Origin: Neptuniibacter pectenicola | Lineage (GTDB): Bacteria > Pseudomonadota > Gammaproteobacteria > Pseudomonadales > Balneatricaceae | Direction of reading: 5' to 3' | Assembly (NCBI RefSeq): GCF_001597735.1 | Contig: NZ_LUTS01000001.1 | Span: 1 to 64,000 of the forward strand | DNA: 64,000 nt | In this document: positions 47,193-57,648 of the stretch, one piece after another | Layout of the letters: every line of letters starts with the position of its first letter | Numbering within the stretch: position 1 is the first letter of the stretch | The notes under the pieces: model-generated | What the model was told of the DNA's origin: nothing | Database searches by the model: none | The model's input: the letters and a program-made list of their open reading frames with translations, nothing else | Made by a program: the position numbers and the translations under genes

Positions 47193-47810
47193 TTAAAGGC
47201 TTAAGTTACGGTTACTTGCCTTAAGGAACTCTTGTTTAAGATCTTCGTAAGTATGTACCGCAGGAAACTGAGGAAACTCCGCGATAACATTATCCGGTGC
47301 ATGGAACAAAATACCAGACTCTGCTTGCGTCAGCATGGTTGTATCATTATACGAATCACCCGCTGCAATCACACGGTAATTCAATAACTGGAATGCACGA
47401 ACAGACTGACGTTTTGGATCTTTCTGGCGTAGCGTGTAATCCGTAATACGACCGTCTTCATTCACTTCTAATTTATGACATAGCAGTGTTGGGAAGCCCA
47501 GTTGACGCATAAGCGGCTGCGCAAACTCGTAGAACGTGTCAGACAAAATCACCACTTGGAAACGCTCACGCAACCAATCAACAAATTCAGCCGCCCCTTC
47601 TAAAGGAGATAAACGACTAATCGTATCCTGAATCTGTGGCAGTGTAAGGCCATGTTCATCAAGAATACGCAGGCGTTGCTGCATCAACTCATCGTAATCA
47701 GGAATATCACGGGTAGTGGCTTTTAACGCTTCGATACCGGTTTCTTCGGCAAAAGCGATCCAGATTTCAGGGATTAGGACCCCTTCAAGGTCAAGACAAG
47801 CGAGTTCCAC
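47193..47810 (-). CDS. thrH: Bifunctional phosphoserine phosphatase / homoserine phosphotransferase ThrH
   Basis: ThrH, known from Pseudomonas, is a HAD phosphatase that removes phosphate from phosphoserine and can transfer it to homoserine. The 205-residue protein starts with the HAD nucleophile motif ACLDLEGVLIPEIWIAFAEE. It has motif II VVILSDTFYEF, the Lys of motif III in LRQKDPKR and motif IV AAGDSYNDTTML. The short length and the EGVL variant identify ThrH rather than SerB. It is monocistronic, followed by no clear terminator. Confidence 0.93.
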   Translation of the reverse strand: MELACLDLEGVLIPEIWIAFAEETGIEALKATTRDIPDYDELMQQRLRILDEHGLTLPQIQDTISRLSPLEGAAEFVDWLRERFQVVILSDTFYEFAQPLMRQLGFPTLLCHKLEVNEDGRITDYTLRQKDPKRQSVRAFQLLNYRVIAAGDSYNDTTMLTQAESGILFHAPDNVIAEFPQFPAVHTYEDLKQEFLKASNRNLSL

Positions 47811-47963
47811 ACGCGACTCCTATTAAATTAATTGGTGTATTTATTTAAACAGATGCAATAAAGCATAATCTTGGCCGCCAATTTACCTGCTATCACGCGG
47901 CCTTGCAAGAATGCCTTGCACCTATCCATAAAGACAGATGTGCTTATTAACATCCAAAAAAAA

Positions 47964-48015
47964 CCCGTTGTAATCAACGGGATTTATATAAAAAAGCCAC
48001 CTGAGTAGGTGGCTT
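47964..48015 (-). terminator. Tandem terminator hairpins after panD
   Basis: Two hairpins lie just beyond the panD stop on the minus strand: AAGCCACCT/AGGTGGCTT (47994-48015) followed by TTTTT, and CCCGTTG/CAACGGG (47964-47981) followed by a T run. Tandem intrinsic terminators would isolate panD from thrH. Confidence 0.85.
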
Positions 48016-48026
48016 TGAAAATCTAA

Positions 48027-48461
48027 TTAAATATCTTTAGGTTGAACAGGTATAGCCTGTTTAACGCCTGTTAGTACGTTACGTTGATGAAGTTCTTCAT
48101 CTGTAGCACCAACACCGCCATCCGCTTTGGCATTTTCAAAGTAGCAAAGCGTTGGTTGATGAGCGTCGGCTTCTTTTTCGTCCAATTGAACGTAGGAAGC
48201 AACGATCAACAAATCGCCCTTACTTGCTTTGTGCGCAGCTGCGCCATTCACAGAAATAATTCCGCTATTATCTTCAGCACGAATTGCATACGTACTGAAG
48301 CGTTCGCCATTATTAACATTGTAGATATGAATTAATTCATATTCACGAATGCCTGACTGATCAAGCAATACACCATCGATCGCACATGAACCTTCGTAGT
48401 GAAGCTCAGCGTGAGTGACTGTTACACGGTGTAGCTTGCACTTTAAGAATGTCTGCAGCAT
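48027..48461 (-). CDS. panD: Aspartate 1-decarboxylase
   Basis: PanD makes beta-alanine for pantothenate. The 144-residue protein has the self-cleavage site EGSCAID (Gly-Ser, the Ser becoming the pyruvoyl group) near residue 24, [10 protein letters not shown] and [14 protein letters not shown]. The C-terminal region has about 15 extra residues compared with E. coli PanD but keeps the KQAIPVQ end. panB and panC are not nearby. Confidence 0.95.
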   Translation of the reverse strand: MLQTFLKCKLHRVTVTHAELHYEGSCAIDGVLLDQSGIREYELIHIYNVNNGERFSTYAIRAEDNSGIISVNGAAAHKASKGDLLIVASYVQLDEKEADAHQPTLCYFENAKADGGVGATDEELHQRNVLTGVKQAIPVQPKDI

Positions 48462-48906
48462 AGACTAATCCTGCGTTTGCTCATCTATACCGAGTTACCC
48501 CGGTTTCCCCTTTCGCTACCTATCACCCATGTGTATAGGTAGCACGTAAACACCACATAACTGGATCATTTAATCCAAACTACGTGTTATTGCTCGCAAT
48601 GGCTATACAACCATTTATGTTGCGGCGCACATAATACTAAAAAATGTTCAATATATTAACCAAACAGATCATTATTTGTGCGGATAAACCACAAAGTGCG
48701 CGCATTCTACCACCATCCGCAGAAATTTTAAGGGGGTAGATCCTATTCTTTTGGCCAACACCGATAAATTATTCCGTCTACGGTAAAAATAAAGCACAAG
48801 TTGAACAGGGTTCATCAAGACATTAACTTTCCTCACTCCCTTTCTTAACTAATTGATTTACAATAGCGGCCTATAAATTTTTAGTCGCTGATTCAGGTAT
48901 GTTGTT
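48462..48906 (+). promoter_or_regulatory. metH upstream region with MetR box
   Basis: The 445 bp between divergent panD and metH contain no gene. TGAACAGGGTTCA (48802-48814) is an exact match to the MetR consensus TGAANNNNNTTCA, about 95 bp before the metH start. TATAAA at 48872-48877 could be the -10. A dyad CTACCTAT/ATAGGTAG spans about 48517-48542. No cobalamin riboswitch features were recognised. Confidence 0.6.
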
Positions 48907-51900
48907 GTGACAGATAAAACGCTTTATGAAACGCTCTCGGAAAGCCTAAAAAACCGCATCATGATTTTAGATGGCGGTATGGGCACCATGATCCAAGATT
49001 ATAAATTGGAAGAAAAGGATTATCGCGGCGAGCGCTTTGCAGATTGGCAGGTCGACGTTAAAGGGAATAACGATCTATTAGTCCTCTCCCAACCTGACAT
49101 CATTAAAGCGATTCACCGTGAATATCTACTCGCGGGCGCTGATATTATCGAAACCAACACCTTTAACGCGACCCAGATTGCGATGGCCGATTACGAGATG
49201 GAATCGATCAGTCGTGAGATCAACGTTGAAGCGGCCCGTTTAGCACGCCAAGCCTGTGACGAGATGACTCAGGAAACACCTGACCGCCCTCGCTACGTGG
49301 CGGGGGTGCTCGGCCCAACAAACCGAACCTGTTCTATTTCACCTGATGTTAATGACCCTGCGTTTCGTAACGTATCATTTAAGCAGCTGGTCGATGCGTA
49401 CACCGAATCCCTTGCAGGCTTAATTGAGGGGGGCGCCGATATTATCTTGATCGAAACCATCTTCGATACGCTCAATGCTAAAGCCTGTATCTACGCAGTT
49501 GAAACCTATTTCGAAGAACATGAGATTCGCCTCCCCGTGATGATCTCTGGCACGATCACGGATGCGTCTGGACGTACATTAACAGGCCAAACAACAGAAG
49601 CCTTCTGGAACTCCGTACGCCATGCCAAACCTATCTCTATCGGGCTGAACTGTGCGCTGGGGCCAAGAGAACTGCGCCAATACGTAGAAGAGCTATCACG
49701 TATCTCTGAAACCTTTGTCTCCGCTCATCCAAACGCTGGCTTACCTAATGCGTTTGGCGCTTATGATGAAACACCTGAGCAGATGGCAGAAGAGATCGGC
49801 GAATGGGCACGTGCAGGCTTCCTCAATATTATTGGCGGTTGCTGTGGTACTACACCTGAGCATATTAAAGCGATTAGGGAAGCGGTCGAAGTCGAAGCCC
49901 CTCGCGTGCTACCGGATCTACCGATTGAGTGCCGCCTATCCGGCCTTGAACCAATGAACATTGGCGCAGACGCCTTATTTGTAAACGTCGGGGAACGTAC
50001 AAACGTAACCGGCTCAGCCATGTTTAAACGCTTAATTAAAGAGCAAGACTACGAAACCGCGCTTGACGTTGCTCGCCAACAGGTTGAAAACGGTGCGCAG
50101 ATTATTGATATCAACATGGATGAAGGGATGCTTGATTCCCTTGCTGCCATGGATCGGTTCCTTAAGCTAATTGCCTCCGAACCTGATATCTCGTGTGTAC
50201 CGATTATGATCGACTCCTCCAAGTGGGAGGTCATCGAGGCCGGTCTGCAATGTATCCAAGGCAAAGGGATTGTAAACTCCATTAGCTTAAAAGAGGGCCA
50301 TGATAACTTTGTCCACCAAGCACGCAAATTACGTCGCTATGGTGCAGCCGTGGTCGTCATGGCATTTGATGAAGACGGTCAAGCGGATACCTATGAGCGT
50401 AAAATCAATATATGCGAACGCTCCTACCGTGTTTTAGTGGATGAAGTGGGTTTCCCGCCTGAAGATATTATCTTTGACCCGAATATCTTTGCCGTCGCAA
50501 CCGGTATCGATGAGCATAACAACTACGCTGTAGACTTTATTCAAGCGACCGGATGGATCAAAAAGAACCTTCCCCACGCAAAAGTCTCTGGCGGCGTATC
50601 CAATGTGTCCTTCTCTTTCCGTGGTAACAACCCGGTCCGTGAAGCGATTCACTGCGTCTTCCTCTATCACGCGATCCAACAAGGGATGGATATGGGGATC
50701 GTTAACGCAGGCCAACTGGCAATCTATGATGATCTACCAGAAGAGCTGCGTCTGGCGGTTGAAGATGTTATTCAGAACAAACGCGATGATTCCACCGAGC
50801 GCTTACTGGATATTGCCGAAAAATATCGTGGCGATGGCGTAGAGGTCGAAGAAAAAACACAGGAGTGGCGCAATTTAGAGGTTAATGAACGCTTAGCCCA
50901 CGCCCTCGTTAAAGGTATTACTGAGTTTATCGAAGAAGATACCGAAGAAGCACGCCAAAACCATGACCGCCCTCTGCACGTTATCGAAGGCCCTCTCATG
51001 GATGGCATGAGTATCGTAGGTGATCTCTTCGGTGCAGGAAAAATGTTCCTGCCTCAGGTTGTAAAATCAGCGCGCGTAATGAAGAAAGCCGTTGCCTATC
51101 TGATGCCGTTTATCGAAGAGGAAAAAACCGGTTCCAGCCAAACCAACGGTAAAGTGGTACTGGCTACCGTTAAAGGGGATGTGCACGATATAGGTAAAAA
51201 CATTGTTGGCGTTGTGCTGCAATGTAACAACTATGAAATTATCGACTTAGGTGTGATGGTTTCCTCTGAAACCATTCTCCGTACCGCGCGCGAAGAGAAT
51301 GCCGACATTATCGGATTATCAGGGCTGATCACTCCCTCCCTTGATGAGATGGTACACGTAGCGAAAGAGATGGAGCGCCAAGGATTTGATATCCCACTCC
51401 TTATTGGTGGCGCAACGACCTCTAAAGCACATACAGCGGTAAAAATTGATCGCGGTTATAAACGTGACCAAGTGGTCCACGTTACCAACGCATCCCGAGC
51501 GGTTAACGTTGTCTCTAACCTATTAAACGAAAAGAAAACCGCTTACGTAAAAGAGATCCAAGAGGAATATGAAGCGGTTCGTCAACGTCATGCAGCACGC
51601 ATGACCGACAAACGCCGTGTCAGCCTAAAAGCTGCGCGAGCTAATAAGTTTAAAATTGATTGGGATAACTACACCCCACCGGTTCCTATCAAACAAGGGA
51701 TTACGGTCTTCGATAATATCTCACTAGAAGAGATTGAACCTTACTTAGATTGGACGCCGTTCTTCCACGCATGGGAACTTGCAGGCCGTTACCCGCGCAT
51801 TCTCAATGACGAAATCATCGGCGAAGAAGCCACTAAGCTTTTTGCCGATGCCAAGGTCATGCTGAAAAAGCTGATTGATGAAAAACTACTCACCGCCAAA

Positions 51901-52608
51901 GCGGTCGTCGGCCTATTCCCGGCGAATACCGTCGACCACGATGATATTGAGCTGTATACCGATGACAGCCGCTCAGACGTGCGGATGCGAATTCACAACC
52001 TGCGTCAACAAACCGAGAAAATCGCAGGCAAAGCCCATATGTGCCTCTCTGATTTTGTCGCGCCTAAAGAGAGCGGCAAAGCAGACTACCTCGGCGCATT
52101 TGCGGTGACCGCTGGTCACGGCTGTGATGAGCTGGTCGCTATCTATGAAGCTGACCATGATGATTACAACTCCATTATGGTAAAAGCCCTTGCTGACCGT
52201 TTTGCCGAAGCGCTGGCAGAGATGATGCATGACAAAGTACGTAAAGAGCTTTGGGGTTACGCAGCGGATGAAACCCTAACGAACGACGACCTCATTGCTG
52301 AAAAGTATAAAGGGATCCGTCCGGCACCGGGCTACCCTGCTTGCCCAGAACACACCGAGAAAGGCCTACTCTGGGAACTGCTTGATGTTGAGAAAAACAC
52401 AGGCATGACCATTACGGATTCATTTGCCATGCTGCCGACAGCAGCGGTGAGTGGCTTCTACTACAGCCATCCTGATTCTCAGTATTTTGGGGTCGCAAAA
52501 ATCAGTGAAGACCAAGTTGAAAGCTATGCCAAACGTAAAGGCATGGAGATGAAAGAAGCGGAACGCTGGTTATCACCTAATTTAGGCTATGAGCCAGAAG
52601 AAGGTTAA
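48907..52608 (+). CDS. metH: Cobalamin-dependent methionine synthase
   Basis: MetH transfers the methyl group of methyltetrahydrofolate through cobalamin to homocysteine. The 1233-residue protein has all four modules. The homocysteine barrel has zinc Cys in IGLNCALG and [10 protein letters not shown] (residues 1-330). The pterin barrel carries [11 protein letters not shown] and [11 protein letters not shown] (about 355-620). The B12 domain has [11 protein letters not shown] with the axial His (about 650-900), and the SAM-binding reactivation domain ends [20 protein letters not shown]. The start is GTG 48907, overlapped by a short ATGTTGTTGTGA frame. A MetR-type box lies upstream. Confidence 0.96.
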   Translation: MTDKTLYETLSESLKNRIMILDGGMGTMIQDYKLEEKDYRGERFADWQVDVKGNNDLLVLSQPDIIKAIHREYLLAGADIIETNTFNATQIAMADYEMESISREINVEAARLARQACDEMTQETPDRPRYVAGVLGPTNRTCSISPDVNDPAFRNVSFKQLVDAYTESLAGLIEGGADIILIETIFDTLNAKACIYAVETYFEEHEIRLPVMISGTITDASGRTLTGQTTEAFWNSVRHAKPISIGLNCALGPRELRQYVEELSRISETFVSAHPNAGLPNAFGAYDETPEQMAEEIGEWARAGFLNIIGGCCGTTPEHIKAIREAVEVEAPRVLPDLPIECRLSGLEPMNIGADALFVNVGERTNVTGSAMFKRLIKEQDYETALDVARQQVENGAQIIDINMDEGMLDSLAAMDRFLKLIASEPDISCVPIMIDSSKWEVIEAGLQCIQGKGIVNSISLKEGHDNFVHQARKLRRYGAAVVVMAFDEDGQADTYERKINICERSYRVLVDEVGFPPEDIIFDPNIFAVATGIDEHNNYAVDFIQATGWIKKNLPHAKVSGGVSNVSFSFRGNNPVREAIHCVFLYHAIQQGMDMGIVNAGQLAIYDDLPEELRLAVEDVIQNKRDDSTERLLDIAEKYRGDGVEVEEKTQEWRNLEVNERLAHALVKGITEFIEEDTEEARQNHDRPLHVIEGPLMDGMSIVGDLFGAGKMFLPQVVKSARVMKKAVAYLMPFIEEEKTGSSQTNGKVVLATVKGDVHDIGKNIVGVVLQCNNYEIIDLGVMVSSETILRTAREENADIIGLSGLITPSLDEMVHVAKEMERQGFDIPLLIGGATTSKAHTAVKIDRGYKRDQVVHVTNASRAVNVVSNLLNEKKTAYVKEIQEEYEAVRQRHAARMTDKRRVSLKAARANKFKIDWDNYTPPVPIKQGITVFDNISLEEIEPYLDWTPFFHAWELAGRYPRILNDEIIGEEATKLFADAKVMLKKLIDEKLLTAKAVVGLFPANTVDHDDIELYTDDSRSDVRMRIHNLRQQTEKIAGKAHMCLSDFVAPKESGKADYLGAFAVTAGHGCDELVAIYEADHDDYNSIMVKALADRFAEALAEMMHDKVRKELWGYAADETLTNDDLIAEKYKGIRPAPGYPACPEHTEKGLLWELLDVEKNTGMTITDSFAMLPTAAVSGFYYSHPDSQYFGVAKISEDQVESYAKRKGMEMKEAERWLSPNLGYEPEEG

Positions 52609-52638
52609 GCACTGACCCATTAAACAAACCACATAAAG

Positions 52639-52666
52639 CCGAGCGTGAAAGCGTTCGGTTTTTTTA
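52639..52666 (+). terminator. Terminator of metH
   Basis: CCGAGCGT-GAAA-GCGTTCGG (with wobble pairs) is followed by a run of T residues, 30 bp after the stop. From 52667 to 52879 no gene is seen. Confidence 0.8.
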
Positions 52667-52879
52667 TGCCCAACATTTAGAAATAGAGATAAAGGTGAAG
52701 AGAGATAAACGAGGCCCTGATCTAAAAAAAGGAGCGCGGGTTACGCGCTCAAAAGATAGATGCAGAGAAAAATCTGAAATACGATGCAATAACAAGGGGC
52801 CGCTTACTCACTGACCCCTTACGCACCTTCGTAAGCGCTGGAGATGCTGCTCGCGAAGATGCAGGAAAATATAGGTAAC

Positions 52880-53260
52880 TTACAACTCCTCAATGGTTCC
52901 TAAAAATTTGATATATGAGACAAGCTCCCATATCTCCTCTTCGCTAAACACTTCGCCCCATGGAGGCATCGGTGTAGCACCCTGACCACCGTTAAAGATG
53001 GTTTGATAAATATACTGCGGCTCTAACTCATCCCCCCGACCAATAAACAGGGCGGGCTCATGACCATGACAGTAATCTGCACAGGTAGAATGAAAAGTCC
53101 CTTTGCCCGCTTCAATCGCGTCTGGATCCGTTAAATCGATAGGCACCACAAGCTCATTATCCGAATCCCCATCCGATGCCGGTACTCCGCCCGCCAATGA
53201 CACATTGAAACTAAAGACAGCAACAATAATTGATAGGTAAAAAACTATTTTTTTCATCAT
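52880..53260 (-). CDS. Periplasmic c-type cytochrome with CX3CH haem motif
   Basis: The protein of about 126 residues has a signal peptide (MMKKIVFYLSIIVAVFSFNV, cleaved near SLAGG). A single class I-like domain follows. The haem site reads STCADYCHGHE, i.e. three rather than two residues between the Cys pair, and MPPWG supplies the likely axial Met. It lies 59 bp after the PQQ dehydrogenase gene and is probably its electron acceptor. ATG 53260 is preferred over 53281 because a purine-rich site precedes it and the signal peptide then starts cleanly. Confidence 0.82.
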   Translation of the reverse strand: MMKKIVFYLSIIVAVFSFNVSLAGGVPASDGDSDNELVVPIDLTDPDAIEAGKGTFHSTCADYCHGHEPALFIGRGDELEPQYIYQTIFNGGQGATPMPPWGEVFSEEEIWELVSYIKFLGTIEEL

Positions 53261-53319
53261 AAACTCACTTAGCACGATCAATGAGGGCTGAAAGCGATAG
53301 CATTCCAGCCCTCACCGCC

Positions 53320-55305
53320 TTACTGACCGCCTACTTGAACAGCTACAAGCTTGGCATCTGTACCCGCACCACCTACTGGCATTACCACATAGTGTTTGCC
53401 GTTAATACTGTAGGACATCAGTGCTCCAAACACGCCACCGGGTAGTTTTATCTCAGAGATCAACTTACCGGTTTTCGCATCATGGGCGTACATATAAGGC
53501 TCTTCCTCTTCCTGAGAGGCTTGCGCTACCAAGGCGTTACCCCGTGTCGATAAACCTAAGACACTATAAGTACCCTCAGGTGCCACAAACAGCACATCTT
53601 TCGTCAAGGTGAAGTGACTCTGGCGAGGCACACCGACCCGTCCAAGATTAAGGTGTTTAATCTCTGGATGATTCACCGGCCCCTTACCTGCCGGAATGCG
53701 CCACAAGTGTTCACCTGTATTCATATCAATCGCGGTCATGGTCGAGAACGGTGGTTTAAATAGGGGTAAACCTTTAGGACCACCTACACCGGCCCACGTA
53801 CCTGTATATTTATAAGCTGATGATTTCTCTTTCTTCAGCTTAATACCGAACGGAATAGTGAAGGAGTTGACATAAAGAACGTTGCTATTAGGGTTGTGAG
53901 CAGCCCCAACCCAGCTTGCGCCACCCAGTACACCTGGCACTTGCAGAGTACCGGCCTTAGACGTTGTAGGCGGTGTGAATAGATCCCCATAGTTATAACG
54001 TTTAAGGATTTTCATGGCGCCTTTTTTCAGCTCGGGTGTCAGGTCAATCAGGTCATCCTGCGTCACTCCCTGCTGAACAAAAGGTGCAGGTTTAGTTGGG
54101 AATGGCTGGGTCGGTGACGATTTTTCACCCTCTACCGTTGATTGAGGAACGGCACGCTCTTCAATTGGCCAGATAGGCTTACCGTTTAAACGGTCAAACG
54201 CGTAAATAAAGCCCTGCTTGGTTACTTGGACTGCCGCTTTAATCTTCTTACCATCAACCGTCAGATCCATTAAGTTAGGTGCTGTTGGAATATCGTAATC
54301 CCACAGTCCATGATGTACTAACTGATAGTACCAAGCGATTTTTCCTGATTTAACATTCAATGCAACCAGCGAATCACCAAACAAACCATCGCCGGGACGC
54401 TCACCACCATAGAAGTCATTGGTCGGTGTCGAGAACGGCAGGTACACCAAACCACTTTCTTCATCACAGCTTGGGCGCGCCCACATATTCATGCCACCGG
54501 TTTGTTTCCACGCATCGGTATCCCAGCTTTCATTCCCTTTTTCACCCTTTTGTGGAGGGTTATGGAACACCCAAGAACGCTTACCGGTTTTAATATCAAA
54601 CGCTTGAATATCCCCGGCTGGATGACTTTGCATCGGCGCACGACCGACGGCAAAAGAGTCCAACACGGCCATACTTGGAATAATCTGATTACCACACACG
54701 ATCGGCGGCGAGGTTAAGGAGATGTTTGCGCGATCAACCGCCTTCAGCAGACCTTTGGTCAAATCAGCACGTCCATTATCACCCCAGGACCTAATTGGCT
54801 TACCGGTTTTAGCATCCAGTGCGATTAAGTAACCATCCGCAGTACCTACGATGATCCGTTTATCGTTACCCTCTTCCCAATAGGTTAAACCACGACTAAT
54901 AAAGCCTAAATTTGGTGGAGAGCCAAAGGTGTACGCTTCAGGATCGAACGTCCATAACGTTTTACCTGTTTCGCCATCTAAGGCCGAGACGAACGTCATA
55001 GGTGAACTGGAATAGATAATGCCATCAACCGCTAAGGGTGTACTTTGGTTCATCCATGTCCGAAGATCTGGATTATCTTTCCATAATTGATTATCTGGCA
55101 TGGACCATTCCCATGCGACCGACATATGCTTAACGCTTTCTGTCGTCACAAGCGGTGCTTCTGAATACTTAGATCCAGCTTTGTCACCATTGTATTCGGT
55201 CCAATTAGATTGCGTTGCCGCGTACGAAATACCGCTTGCCGCTACACTGGAGACAGCAATGGCTAAGGCGAGTTTTCTAGGGCTGAATAATTTATATTTA
55301 TACAT
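53320..55305 (-). CDS. PQQ-dependent dehydrogenase, periplasmic
   Basis: The 661-residue protein has a signal peptide (LALAIAVSSVAASGISYA) and an eight-bladed quinoprotein propeller with repeated W-motifs such as ALDGETGKTLWTF, ALDAKTGKPIRSWG and AFDIKTGKRSWVFH. The block QLVHHGLWDYDIPTAPNL is like that of glucose, polyol and quinate dehydrogenases. The vicinal Cys-Cys pair of methanol/ethanol dehydrogenases is absent, as are the N-terminal membrane helices of membrane glucose dehydrogenase. It should oxidise a sugar or alcohol in the periplasm and pass electrons to the adjacent cytochrome. The substrate is unknown. No pqq synthesis genes are in the window. Confidence 0.88.
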   Translation of the reverse strand: MYKYKLFSPRKLALAIAVSSVAASGISYAATQSNWTEYNGDKAGSKYSEAPLVTTESVKHMSVAWEWSMPDNQLWKDNPDLRTWMNQSTPLAVDGIIYSSSPMTFVSALDGETGKTLWTFDPEAYTFGSPPNLGFISRGLTYWEEGNDKRIIVGTADGYLIALDAKTGKPIRSWGDNGRADLTKGLLKAVDRANISLTSPPIVCGNQIIPSMAVLDSFAVGRAPMQSHPAGDIQAFDIKTGKRSWVFHNPPQKGEKGNESWDTDAWKQTGGMNMWARPSCDEESGLVYLPFSTPTNDFYGGERPGDGLFGDSLVALNVKSGKIAWYYQLVHHGLWDYDIPTAPNLMDLTVDGKKIKAAVQVTKQGFIYAFDRLNGKPIWPIEERAVPQSTVEGEKSSPTQPFPTKPAPFVQQGVTQDDLIDLTPELKKGAMKILKRYNYGDLFTPPTTSKAGTLQVPGVLGGASWVGAAHNPNSNVLYVNSFTIPFGIKLKKEKSSAYKYTGTWAGVGGPKGLPLFKPPFSTMTAIDMNTGEHLWRIPAGKGPVNHPEIKHLNLGRVGVPRQSHFTLTKDVLFVAPEGTYSVLGLSTRGNALVAQASQEEEEPYMYAHDAKTGKLISEIKLPGGVFGALMSYSINGKHYVVMPVGGAGTDAKLVAVQVGGQ

Positions 55306-56144
55306 TAGCCTCTTCCTTTATATTATTTTAATTTTTATTTATCGTTTTTTACTAAACATTCAAAAAATAAGTTATTCAGGACGCACCGTTAGAAGCTCTA
55401 ACATTCCCAACTTATCCTTTAAATAAAAAGTCATCTAACGATAACCTTAAGAAATACCTCCATAAGAAAGTATTACGTTTATTAATAACAGTTTAAGACC
55501 GCACTTTTAAAAACCTAAAACCAGCAAGCAAAACAACCCATTAAAAAACAGATAATTTATTGCTAAAAAATAATCGTTATTCTGAACTTATCTACTTTAT
55601 TGTTAAGAACAAAACAGAGCACGCACTTTGCATCTGCCTTGCTTAAACCACTTGTTATAAACACTGGGCATAAGGAGGCCCTAGCCACTAAAAATAGTGA
55701 CATCAAGACAATACACACATGTAAAATAACGGGTTAATTTCTAGGTAAAAAAGACGCTCTACGGTTAAAAACAAATCGTAACCTGTTTTATAAAACAGAA
55801 GCGATAAACCCTAATAAAAAACTAACACGAATAGATTAAAATAGTTGCATCTCGTTTACGTCTCACTGCCCCTTAGCTGATTCTATAAATCCATAATATA
55901 TCCAGTAACAAGAGAAGTGTTATAGGAAAATTTCCTTTTCTATTACTATAAAAAAGACAGATAAAAACACACTAAAGCTTTTAAATAGTAGCGGGCACGA
56001 TATAGAAAACCCTAGCCTTCGCCGCAAGACGAAAGAGAATGGAATAGATAAAACCAAGATAGGTTGGCAAACGGAAGACGCGAGCGAAGGTAATAAAAAG
56101 AGGACAGCCTTATCTAACCTCCAAACTCAACGACAAGAAAACAA
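55306..56144. other. 840-bp A+T-rich intergenic region
   Basis: No gene of convincing coding character is present on either strand. A perfect 16-bp palindrome CTGTTTTATAAAACAG lies at 55783-55798 and could bind a regulator of the dehydrogenase gene. The stretch 56000-56100 is richer in G and C but has no open frame of note. A small regulatory RNA cannot be excluded. Confidence 0.55.
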
Positions 56145-56174
56145 AAAAACCGAACAGGGAGCCGCTCGGTTTTT
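56145..56174 (-). terminator. Terminator of the 2OG oxygenase gene
   Basis: On the minus strand AAAAACCGA/TCGGTTTTT arms close around 12 bases and end in a T run, 46 bp after the stop codon. Confidence 0.85.
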
Positions 56175-56219
56175 CTAGTAGATAAGGTATACAGGTATTG
56201 AGCAGCCCAAGCCCGTTCG

Positions 56220-56894
56220 CTACAGGGGTGGATCAACTTTATCAGTCGCTGATGTATTAACACGAAACCATCCCGCTATAGAGTAACGATCTCGGGTTGC
56301 CGGCAGCACTTCATGGGGAAACTCTTCACTCAAGAAAGTAACCAATGTGCCCATCAATGGCACCACCTTAACACCTTCCTTATCGGCGTCATCTTTATAG
56401 AGCACTAACGCGCCGCCCTCTTCATGGGTCCACCCCGTATTAAAGTAAACGACAACAGATAACACTCGGTTGGCTTCACCTTTAAAGGCATCGTAATGTC
56501 TTTTGTAGTAATCACCTGGGCCATAATGGGCAAAATGGCTTTCAAATGAAAAAAGACCTAAAAATAAGCGGCGATTTAAGAAACTTTGCAAACCTGAGGA
56601 CCAGTCTAGCCACGCTTTACCCACCTCAGTTTCACCCGTAATCCAGCAGATCTCATCCGTACGAACAAATTTATTTTCTAGGTAGTCATCTCCCCTACCA
56701 ATACCCGCACGTTTAAACTTTTCAGTTTCTACGTTTTGCTGATAGAGCAATAAAGCATTGGCCAACTCTTCCGGCAATGCGCCCGGACGAATGCTGTAAC
56801 CTTGCTTTTCAATATCTTGCGCGATAAGGCCAAACAGTGTTTCATCACCGGTGCTATCGCCACCCATAGAGGGCCGTTGTCTTAGGGCTACCAC
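56220..56894 (-). CDS. 2OG-Fe(II) oxygenase, prolyl-hydroxylase type
   Basis: The 224-residue protein has the jelly-roll iron site: HYDAF near 133 (HxD), then FPHEVLP with the distal His and DRYSIAGWFR with the 2-oxoglutarate-binding Arg. The block FESHFAHYGPGDYYKRHYDA and VYFNTGWTHEEGGALVLY match SM-20-related bacterial prolyl 4-hydroxylases. The Pseudomonas putida member (PPHD) hydroxylates a proline of EF-Tu; the same role here is an inference. It has no signal peptide and is monocistronic. Confidence 0.87.
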   Translation of the reverse strand: MVALRQRPSMGGDSTGDETLFGLIAQDIEKQGYSIRPGALPEELANALLLYQQNVETEKFKRAGIGRGDDYLENKFVRTDEICWITGETEVGKAWLDWSSGLQSFLNRRLFLGLFSFESHFAHYGPGDYYKRHYDAFKGEANRVLSVVVYFNTGWTHEEGGALVLYKDDADKEGVKVVPLMGTLVTFLSEEFPHEVLPATRDRYSIAGWFRVNTSATDKVDPPL

Positions 56895-56969
56895 GTTATC
56901 TACCTTTACAAAGCCATATTATTAGAGGGATACCCTTCACCGAGCGAGCAACTAACGTTAGCGTCGCCA

Positions 56970-57443
56970 TTAATCACTCAATGGGGGCGCTAAAAACGCA
57001 TCTGATCCCATATTAATATAGTCGATTTGATAACTATCACCCGCCGTCACTAAGGTAAGAGTGATTTCAGCATCCCCCGCCTCAAAATGTCCTAATATAG
57101 AGAAATTGATAACTTCGTATGGCTCTTTATCGAGGGCCACACCCGCCTTAGCATTTAAAAATTTAGGCGCGTCCAGTGACGTTAATCTACCCAGCTTTGA
57201 GAACATTTTATAGACTCTTTGACCTTGCTCTGTCTCAAATACAGCCCGTGACTCAGGCGTCAACAAAGGTTTTAAGCGCTCAAAATCCCAGCTGACAACA
57301 GCGGGCATATTCTGCTCTAAATAGGGTGTCGCAGCGTCTAGGTATTTAGAGGCATAAAGATTAAACCCAATACCAACCACGGCAAATGCCACCATCAAAA
57401 TAAGGGCAAACGATCCCGCGAGCTTTAGAGGTTTTTTAAACAT
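56970..57443 (-). CDS. Membrane-anchored hypothetical protein
   Basis: The 157-residue protein has one N-terminal membrane segment (FALILMVAFAVVGIGFNLYA), then a soluble domain with YLEQNMPAVVSWDFERLKPL and several beta strands (VINFSILGHF, AEITLTLVTAG, YQIDYINMG). The layout resembles small periplasmic alpha+beta (cystatin/NTF2-like) domains held at the inner membrane. I do not recognise a named family. It lies 75 bp upstream of the oxygenase gene on the same strand and may be co-transcribed. Confidence 0.7.
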   Translation of the reverse strand: MFKKPLKLAGSFALILMVAFAVVGIGFNLYASKYLDAATPYLEQNMPAVVSWDFERLKPLLTPESRAVFETEQGQRVYKMFSKLGRLTSLDAPKFLNAKAGVALDKEPYEVINFSILGHFEAGDAEITLTLVTAGDSYQIDYINMGSDAFLAPPLSD

Positions 57444-57648
57444 GTGTTTCCTTTAATGTATACGTTAGGTGTCATCAAAAAATGTAATCACAACCGATCA
57501 ATGTACCATATCGCCGAGGAGGGTGAGATTAAGAACAAAGGCGTGATGATTTTGTCTAGGCTCCCTCTCCCGCAGCGAAACCTATCCATCCAATACGTAG
57601 ATCCTTTTTACAGTATATCGGTGCTTAAACGCTATCTTATTTAGCGCC

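Noticed and set aside
48462-48906. Cobalamin riboswitch before metH
   Set aside because: No B12-box-like sequence or matching helices were found; a MetR box explains regulation better.
55100-55426. 108-codon plus-strand frame over the dehydrogenase start
   Set aside because: Most of it is antisense to the dehydrogenase signal region and the rest is low-complexity A+T-rich sequence.
57444-57644. 66-codon plus-strand frame upstream of the membrane-anchored protein
   Set aside because: It starts in the promoter region of the opposite gene, has no ribosome site and no recognisable protein character.
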